From positions 1 to 64,000 of the forward strand of contig NZ_AFPB01000089.1 in the NCBI RefSeq assembly GCF_000218485.1: DNA of 64,000 bases, written 5' to 3'. Below are positions 58,863-64,000 of this stretch, piece after piece; positions within the stretch are counted from its first letter, which is position 1; every line of letters starts with the position of its first letter. This DNA comes from Aquimarina agarivorans. GTDB lineage: Bacteria > Bacteroidota > Bacteroidia > Flavobacteriales > Flavobacteriaceae. A model generated the notes under the pieces. The model searched no databases. It saw only the letters and a list, made by a program, of their open reading frames with translations, and had not been told where the DNA came from. The translations under genes were made by a program, and so were the position numbers.

Positions 58863-59750
58863 TTAATTAATGCCTCTCAATTTTTTAAGTTGCTTTTTTA
58901 TTTCAATATTACCACCATCTAATATTAACGCTTTCTTGTAGTTTTTAATTGCTTTTTTAATTTGACCTGAAGCAGTCAGTGCCTTAGCATAGTTTGCATA
59001 TATTTTAGATTCATTTTCAAACAATTGGGTGTTAAAATAAAAAACAACCAAGGCTTTATCTATTCGGTTTGATTCTAAATACACCCTTGCTAATGTATTC
59101 AACTCACTTGAATTTTTTACTATCTTGCGCAGCTGTTCTATGCTATTGCTATCACTCATTAGACTTTCTATTGGGGTGGTTTTTAATAACTGAATCATTC
59201 GGTTAGCAGTGCGGTAGTTTGGCTCCGAAGGAACTCCTAATGCAATTTGAGCTACATCGGTTCTTAAACTGTTAATTGGTGACTCAATTATTCTTCCCAA
59301 TTCCTGATCATCTTTATTAAAAATTATAGTTGGTAATCTGTGCACTTCCCAATCTTTTTCTTGTCCATTTGGGCTTTGTTTGTATTTGCCTTCAATAGAA
59401 TCATACAAGGCAACAAAATTTAATTGTGTCCGCTTTAAGCCCAATTCATCCCAAAGTTTTACGAATTTTGGTACCCACTTTTTACTATCACTACACCAAG
59501 TTCCCATAAAAATTTGTACAGTAACATCTTTAAAGCGATTTGCCCAATCCTCTTTTATTTCAGAGGTCTTATATGCTGTATAATTTTTTACAAACCATTT
59601 TTTAAATTCAGGATCTTTTTCTAAATCTTCAATTTTAAAATTACCGCTCAAATGACTTTCCCCGTTGTTATTTGTGTAACGCACTAAATCTTGTGAAAAA
59701 GTGGCACTAAAAATTAGTAAGCTTAGTAAAAAGGATAATGTTAACTTCAT
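58863..59750 (-). CDS. Thioredoxin-like protein with C-terminal TPRs, single-cysteine site
   Basis: A 295-residue exported protein with a signal peptide (about 1-19). The thioredoxin-like fold (about 60-170) has GTWCSDSKKWVPKF in place of the WCxxC redox site: W85, C86, then S-D-S. Only one cysteine of the pair remains, so it cannot form the usual disulfide. A cis-proline equivalent follows in RLPTIIF. The C-terminal third carries tetratricopeptide-like helices (ANYAKALTASGQIKKAIKNYKKALILDGG). This combination recurs in Flavobacteriia and is uncharacterised. It may bind rather than oxidise or reduce its partners. It is monocistronic on the minus strand. Confidence 0.75.
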   Translation of the reverse strand: MKLTLSFLLSLLIFSATFSQDLVRYTNNNGESHLSGNFKIEDLEKDPEFKKWFVKNYTAYKTSEIKEDWANRFKDVTVQIFMGTWCSDSKKWVPKFVKLWDELGLKRTQLNFVALYDSIEGKYKQSPNGQEKDWEVHRLPTIIFNKDDQELGRIIESPINSLRTDVAQIALGVPSEPNYRTANRMIQLLKTTPIESLMSDSNSIEQLRKIVKNSSELNTLARVYLESNRIDKALVVFYFNTQLFENESKIYANYAKALTASGQIKKAIKNYKKALILDGGNIEIKKQLKKLRGIN

Positions 59751-59807
59751 TGTATATAATTATCGTGATGCCTGTTTTCACAGGACAAATTTAGCTATTT
59801 AATGCAC

Positions 59808-59885
59808 TCACTTCCTGCGTAAGCGAAATACATCATAAAATGAATTACCACCCATATTATGAACTGAAAAGGCTATAATATTCAT
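59808..59885 (-). other. Short open frame, 25 codons, protein-like
   Basis: The minus strand encodes MNIIAFSVHNMGGNSFYDV and then FRLRRK before a stop. It looks more protein-like than the AT-rich surroundings and could be a gene remnant or a tiny gene. No family is recognised; chance is possible. Confidence 0.2.
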
Positions 59886-59951
59886 GTTTCAAATTTACTT
59901 ATTTTGATGCGTGAATGATATAAATACTCATTGGAATAAAACGTAAATACG

Positions 59952-60363
59952 CTACATATTTACCACATCTTTTAATTCTATAATTTGCCAGTCAGGATTA
60001 AGACTTATCATATTTTCGGGTTGATCCAGAAGTTGAATACAAATTATACAAAGAATCTAACTGGGGTTGGTATGAAAGTGGCCTTTCCACAAAAATCTTA
60101 TCGGGCTGAAATTGTGCTATTTTTTCTGATATTAACTCAAGTTCTTTCTGATATCTATCGGATATAATATCAATCTCGTTGGTTTGAGTAACATCTATTC
60201 CTCCTGTCTCATAATTATCCCAATGTGATGATCCAATAAGTAATACTTTCAATTTATGCCTATTATCTTTGCTTGTATCGTTTTCACCACTTTCTATTGT
60301 TATCCACGAAATCAACGATACAACTATTGCAAAAGGTAGTAAATAGTATTTTCCCATTAACAT
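59952..60363 (-). pseudogene. DUF5694-like exported protein with internal deletion and frameshift
   Basis: Residues 1-112 of the frame (from 60363) match the start of a DUF5694-type protein: a hydrophobic leader, then KVLLIGSSHWDNYETGG, a RYQKELELISEKIAQFQPDKIFVE segment, and RPLSYQPQLDSLYN. The frame then changes and stops at 59998. In the next frame the DNA reads LLDQPENMISLNPDWQIIE and then LKDVVNM, ending at 59952, which looks like the C-terminus of the same family. Family members are about twice as long, so the middle, including the usual YGAGH-type region, is missing. The simplest reading is a gene that lost its central part by deletion around 60015-60035. The function of the intact family is unknown. 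Confidence 0.65.
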
Positions 60364-60710
60364 TTTTTATTAAAGTTAGTTTGTATTAAAAATACATACT
60401 CCTAAATCTATAGTATTACATAATAAGCACCATTTTAATTAAAATAAATTTAACCCATTGTTTTAATTTGATAGTAAACTTACTATCCTCTAAGTATTTA
60501 AAGCACTCCCTAAGATCTTCAAATTTAGCTTGTCTTATAATGCTTGTTTCACCAATTTATTTGATATGTAGTTGATGTTGAATTTCAGGCGAAACGATTC
60601 ATCTATTAATGGACTGGATGACTTTTAAAAAGTATTTATTACTTCATTGATTGTTAAGTGTTAATCGTATAGCAAAATTTAATGTATAATCGGTGTAGTG
60701 CTATGTATTA
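60364..60710. other. Gene-free region with one open fragment
   Basis: No full gene was found. On the minus strand 60416-60556 is open for 46 codons without a start codon (ETSIIRQAKFEDLRECFKYL and onward). It has amino-acid composition like a real protein and faintly recalls GNAT N-termini. It may be the remnant of another decayed gene next to the DUF5694-like one. Confidence 0.35.
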
Positions 60711-61337
60711 CTAACAAAAAGCAACCACACCAGTACTAATGTCATACATGCCACCAATAATTTGTAATTCGGCAATGGCTTCCAACTCTTTTAAAACTGG
60801 ACTCTTTTTTCTGATAGCTTCCAGTGTCATTTCCACATTTTTTTGGGCAACTTTATTAACAAAATCTATATTTTTTGAAGTTCGCGAGGCTTCGTTCTTA
60901 GGTTCTTTTACTGCTTCAACATCAGGTTCTATCCTATTAATAAGTTCGGTCAAGTTACCTAACCGAACATGATCACAGGCTCCTTTTACGGCTCCACAAG
61001 CAGTATGCCCTAAAACCACTAAAATTTTAGTCCCTGCCAATTTACAGGCAAATTCCATGCTTCCTAAAATATCTTGATTAACAAAATTTCCTGCAATACG
61101 GATGCTAAATAAATCGCCAATACCTTGGTCAAAAATTAGCTCTGCGGACACTCTGGAATCAATGCAATGCAATACGGTTGCAAATGGATATTGACCCGAA
61201 GCCGTTTGTGCTACCTGATCATTTAAATTTCAATGCAGCATTTTATTAATTACAAAGCGCTTATTACCTTCTTTTAAAGCAGTCAGTGCACTCGATGGCG
61301 TCATCAGTGCTTGTGATTCTTTTGTATGTGCTTTCAT
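60711..61337 (-). pseudogene. Beta-carbonic anhydrase with in-frame nonsense codon
   Basis: From ATG 61337 the frame encodes a typical 208-codon beta-carbonic anhydrase, beginning MKAHTKESQALMTPSSAL. Codon 36 is TGA (61232-61230 on the minus strand; CAT TGA AAT), where the family usually has Arg (HRNLN), so a single CGA-to-TGA change explains it. The rest is intact: zinc ligands C58, H111 and C114, and the D60/R62 pair in CIDSR, with the usual GNFVNQDILGSMEFA stretch. Without read-through no active protein results; an internal start at TTG 61172 would remove the N-terminal helices. It lies 29 bases after the SulP transporter, with which it would form a bicarbonate uptake/hydration pair. Confidence 0.85.
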
Positions 61338-61366
61338 AATTTTTTTATTAAATTATTATCACCAGA

Positions 61367-62938
61367 CTAAGATTTGCTTTTAAAAATTTCAATAAAACTA
61401 CTTGGGTTATCCAATACACCTTGATCTGATATCAATTTTATTTGAATATTTCTGTTTTTTGCTTTTTCAATAAAGTCTTCCAAAACCTCAATAATATCAT
61501 TATCTAAATACCGTGTTTTTACAGCGTCTATTTCTAAATATGTATCTTTTGGAAGTGCTTCTAACTCCCTCATAATTGCCCCTTTATTGAAAAAGGTAAG
61601 CTCTTCAGCCAAATCCATTTTTACTTTATGAAATTTAGTATCCGTTTCCTTAATGTGCAAAAAATGAGAGTTTTGGTAACTCTTTACTAGCACAATAATA
61701 ATTCCCACGGCAAGCCCTACTCCAATTCCCAAAAGTAAATCGGTAGCTACAATAAGAATAACAGTAATTAAAAATGGCACCCACTGTTTCCACCCCAAAG
61801 AAAACATCTTTTTAAATTTTGAAGGATGTGCCAGTTTATAACCTACAATAAGTAAAATAGCGGCTAATACTGAATAAGGGATTAGGTTTAATAAATTAGG
61901 AATGGTTATGACAGAAATTAGTAACAAAAATCCGTGAATTATTGCAGATAATTTAGTTTGTCCTCCAGATTGAATATTTGCTGAACTCCTTACTATTACC
62001 TGAGTTATGGGCAATCCACCAACAAGACCAGACAATATATTTCCTGCTCCTTGCGCCAGCAACTCCCTATTAGTTGGTGTAACACGCTTTCGAGGGTCAA
62101 TTTTGTCTGTAGCCTCAACACATAGTAATGTTTCTAAACTAGCTACTAAAGCAATAGTAAAGCCGGTAACCCATATTTCCGTTTTAGTAATTACACTAAA
62201 ATTTGGAAATCTGAATTGTCCCAAGAACGAATCAAAACTATCTGGAATAGGAACTTTAACCAAATGATTGCTTAAAATGCCCCAAGTTTCATTGCCCATG
62301 GTTATTACAGTATAAAGGACACCTAATACCACAGCTGCAAAAGGACCTTGTATCAAGGTAAAAATTTTGGCTTTTTTTGCCAATACGTTGTCCCAAAAAA
62401 TAATTAATAACAAAGCAAAGACACCAATAAACAATGGACCCAATGAAGGGTTTCCTATTGAATTTATGATGGGCGTAAATAACGATTCAAATTCTACTTT
62501 AAAAAATGAAAATTGCCCCCCGGTCGCCTTGTCGTATCCAAAAAAGTAAGGAATTTCTTTTAGAATTATAATAATACCAATTCCAACCAACATTCCTTTT
62601 ATCACGGAATTTGGAAAATAATATCCAATAACCCCTGCCTTTAAAATACCAAAAACTATTTGAATTACGCCACCTATTACTACTGCTACCAAAAAATTTT
62701 CGTATCCTCCTAAACTTGTAATTGCTGTTAAAACAATAGCTGCTAAACCTGCCGCTGGCCCACTAACACCTATTTGAGAACCACTTAAAGTTCCAACAAC
62801 TATACCACCAATAATACCTGCTATCATTCCTGCAAAAGGCGGCGCACCACTGGCTAATGCGATACCTAAACACAAAGGCAATGCCACAAAAAATACAACA
62901 ATACTTGCTGGTATATCGTTTTTTAAATACTTGAACAT
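61367..62938 (-). CDS. SulP family anion (bicarbonate/sulfate) transporter
   Basis: A 523-residue inner-membrane transporter with about 12 hydrophobic segments (7TM inverted repeats) and a C-terminal STAS domain (about 430-523; DTYLEIDAVKTRYLDNDIIEVLEDFI). The SulP signature appears early (VALPLCLGIALASGAPPFAG), with GSQIGVSGPAAGLAAIV following. Members carry sulfate, bicarbonate or dicarboxylates. Co-transcription with a carbonic anhydrase (29 bases downstream) suggests bicarbonate, perhaps with sodium, as in BicA. That is an inference from context. It is the first gene of the pair. Confidence 0.9.
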   Translation of the reverse strand: MFKYLKNDIPASIVVFFVALPLCLGIALASGAPPFAGMIAGIIGGIVVGTLSGSQIGVSGPAAGLAAIVLTAITSLGGYENFLVAVVIGGVIQIVFGILKAGVIGYYFPNSVIKGMLVGIGIIIILKEIPYFFGYDKATGGQFSFFKVEFESLFTPIINSIGNPSLGPLFIGVFALLLIIFWDNVLAKKAKIFTLIQGPFAAVVLGVLYTVITMGNETWGILSNHLVKVPIPDSFDSFLGQFRFPNFSVITKTEIWVTGFTIALVASLETLLCVEATDKIDPRKRVTPTNRELLAQGAGNILSGLVGGLPITQVIVRSSANIQSGGQTKLSAIIHGFLLLISVITIPNLLNLIPYSVLAAILLIVGYKLAHPSKFKKMFSLGWKQWVPFLITVILIVATDLLLGIGVGLAVGIIIVLVKSYQNSHFLHIKETDTKFHKVKMDLAEELTFFNKGAIMRELEALPKDTYLEIDAVKTRYLDNDIIEVLEDFIEKAKNRNIQIKLISDQGVLDNPSSFIEIFKSKS

Positions 62939-63156
62939 AGACTTACTTTTTCTGAGAATTTATACTGAATTTAACTTTTACTAACTGTATTACTTTAATT
63001 TTACAATACTTTTAAAACCACTGCTATTCCTAAAAGAATAGTAATTTGCTTGTCTGAAAATTTTAAAATTAAACCGTTGAAGTTACACATTAACACGACT
63101 TACAACAAGTTTTTTTTAACAGAAACAGAAATATATTAAGTAAAAAATTAATTATT

Positions 63157-63456
63157 CTAAATATAAAATTTAGGCGGAGGAGGTATAATTTCACTTGCAA
63201 AAAGTGAATGTCTAAAAAGATAATGGTCTATAATATTAATCTGAAGATGAACTATTTGTATGTGTTCAGGAGCTACTTTATTTCTAAAAAAAACATCGTT
63301 TATCTCTAATTCCGTCTTGGTTTCATTTTGATCTTCTTCTCCTACCTCATATAAAACAACAGTGTCCTTTGTAAATTCAAGTAAATTCAACACCAATGGC
63401 GTAAAAACAGCCAAAAATAGCACTATTGAGGCAATATGTAGGAGTTTTTTTTTCAA
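63157..63456 (-). CDS. Small exported hypothetical protein
   Basis: A 99-residue protein with a hydrophobic N-terminal segment (about 5-27) that could be a signal peptide or anchor, followed by a polar, acidic middle and a C-terminus ending EIIPPPPKFYI. I recognise no family. It has a proper start followed by the basic MKKK opening of an exported protein, which supports it as a real gene. It is upstream of the SulP transporter by 218 bases in the same orientation, but nothing shows a joint role. Confidence 0.55.
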   Translation of the reverse strand: MKKKLLHIASIVLFLAVFTPLVLNLLEFTKDTVVLYEVGEEDQNETKTELEINDVFFRNKVAPEHIQIVHLQINIIDHYLFRHSLFASEIIPPPPKFYI

Positions 63457-63856
63457 TTTACCAAAGTTTATTTCTTGTAAATTTAGTATTTGTTTAAGAA
63501 TTATTATGTTAAATATACATTAAAAATAACTTTTATTTATGTTACTCATAATAATATTTTATGTAAAAACTTACATTATACACAATATTGCTCATTACAA
63601 CATAACAAAATTATAAGGGGCATAACTCTTAAAGTTTTTGTGAGCATTGTTACACTTTATCTAATTGTAAACTTAAAACTTAACCTCTATAAATTTTCAA
63701 TTAAAAAATTACATAATAGCTTGTTAACTTACATAAGTTATTTAACGATCAGATTTGGAGTAAGCATTAATGATCGATAATTTCTGAGAATTTAAAGTTG
63801 AATAGTACTTTATATACCAGTAGCTAACTAATAAAAATTACCGTATTTTTATCCCT
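63457..63856. other. Gene-free region
   Basis: No convincing gene was found. An open frame at 63490-63780 on the plus strand has a low-complexity, Ile/Leu/Lys/Tyr-rich translation typical of AT-rich noncoding DNA. The region should contain divergent promoters for the small hypothetical gene and the gene starting at 63857. Confidence 0.5.
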
Positions 63857-64000
63857 ATGTATAGCTTTAGAACTTTAAAAAACAACAACTATCAGCTGAA
63901 TGAAACGCTATTTTTCGGGCTGTTTATTTTACCATTTTTGTTTTGCAATAATGTATTTGCTCAAATTGAAACTCAATCAGTTGCATTAGTACATTCTAAC
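63857..64000 (+). CDS. Start of a secreted protein (partial, runs off the right edge)
   Basis: 48 codons are visible from ATG 63857. After a polar N-terminus (MYSFRTLKNNNYQLNE) comes a hydrophobic stretch LFFGLFILPFLFC and a probable cleavage site after VFA, then QIETQSVAL. This is a signal peptide followed by the mature start of an exported protein. The frame remains open at the edge, and the family cannot be told. Confidence 0.6.
   Translation, partial: MYSFRTLKNNNYQLNETLFFGLFILPFLFCNNVFAQIETQSVALVHSN

Noticed and set aside
60711-61172. A short, functional carbonic anhydrase starting at TTG 61172
   Set aside because: The family N-terminus is encoded in the same frame upstream from ATG 61337; only a TGA interrupts it.
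63490-63780. 96-codon open frame on the plus strand
   Set aside because: Low-complexity Ile/Leu/Lys/Tyr translation with no domain; typical of AT-rich noncoding DNA.
1-64000. CRISPR arrays, prophage, integron or rRNA operon
   Set aside because: No regularly spaced repeats, phage structural genes, integrase or rRNA sequence were seen.

Overview
The window reads as chromosome of a marine, agar/red-algal-polysaccharide-degrading member of the Flavobacteriaceae (Bacteroidota). The evidence is low GC, type IX secretion (T9SS) C-terminal sorting domains, a Bacteroidota-type promoter (TTTG-N19-TAnnTTTG), GH16/GH86/GH50 red-algal galactanases, a subtype-iii-like T6SS sheath pair and a ligase-associated DNA-repair operon. 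The species cannot be named from the sequence.

Layout. 1-227: right end of an IS66-like element; its tnpB carries an expanded Ile-codon run. 359-6071: GH16 and GH86 galactanases in tandem, sharing an F5/8C + CBM6 + T9SS tail. 6564-11489: FAD/Fe-S D-lactate/glycolate-type dehydrogenase, ychF and a DUF2147 protein. 11657-11744: tRNA-Ser(GGA). 12036-17187: TetR regulator behind a perfect 37-bp palindrome, then an ABC/HlyD/TolC tripartite exporter whose ATPase domain is degenerate. 17807-21593: lipoprotein-like gene, LpxR-family outer-membrane protein and an M61-like protein without its zinc motif. 21760-26060: a stand-alone tssH-tssB-tssC operon. 26168-30303: a conserved unknown, leuA and leuB. 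30359-35328: MG2/plug surface protein and CocE-type hydrolase. 35531-36701: three small membrane proteins. 36773-42521: the complete four-gene ligase-associated repair operon (exonuclease, ligase, Lhr-like helicase, PdeM). 42888-46878: GH16 with fascin-like domain, convergent with a frameshifted GH50. 47063-49364: GAF histidine kinase and YghZ-type aldo-keto reductase. 49484-56590: glycogen operon glgA-glgC-glgB-GH31. 56685-63456: T9SS-exported subtilase, thioredoxin-like protein, decayed DUF5694-like gene, SulP transporter followed by a carbonic anhydrase with a nonsense codon, and a small hypothetical. 63857-64000: start of a secreted protein.

How the genes fit together. The extracellular galactanases (GH16, GH86, GH16, GH50) would depolymerise agar or porphyran-type galactans outside the cell; no SusC/SusD pair lies in the window, so uptake genes must be elsewhere. 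Carbon can be stored and mobilised through the glycogen operon. The SulP + carbonic anhydrase pair suggests bicarbonate handling, but the anhydrase is interrupted.

Sequence quality matters here. Five single-base frameshifts, all in homopolymers (tetR, helicase, three in GH50), disrupt otherwise intact reading frames. They may be sequencing errors rather than biology. The carbonic anhydrase stop (a substitution) and the DUF5694-like internal deletion do not have that signature and are more likely real.
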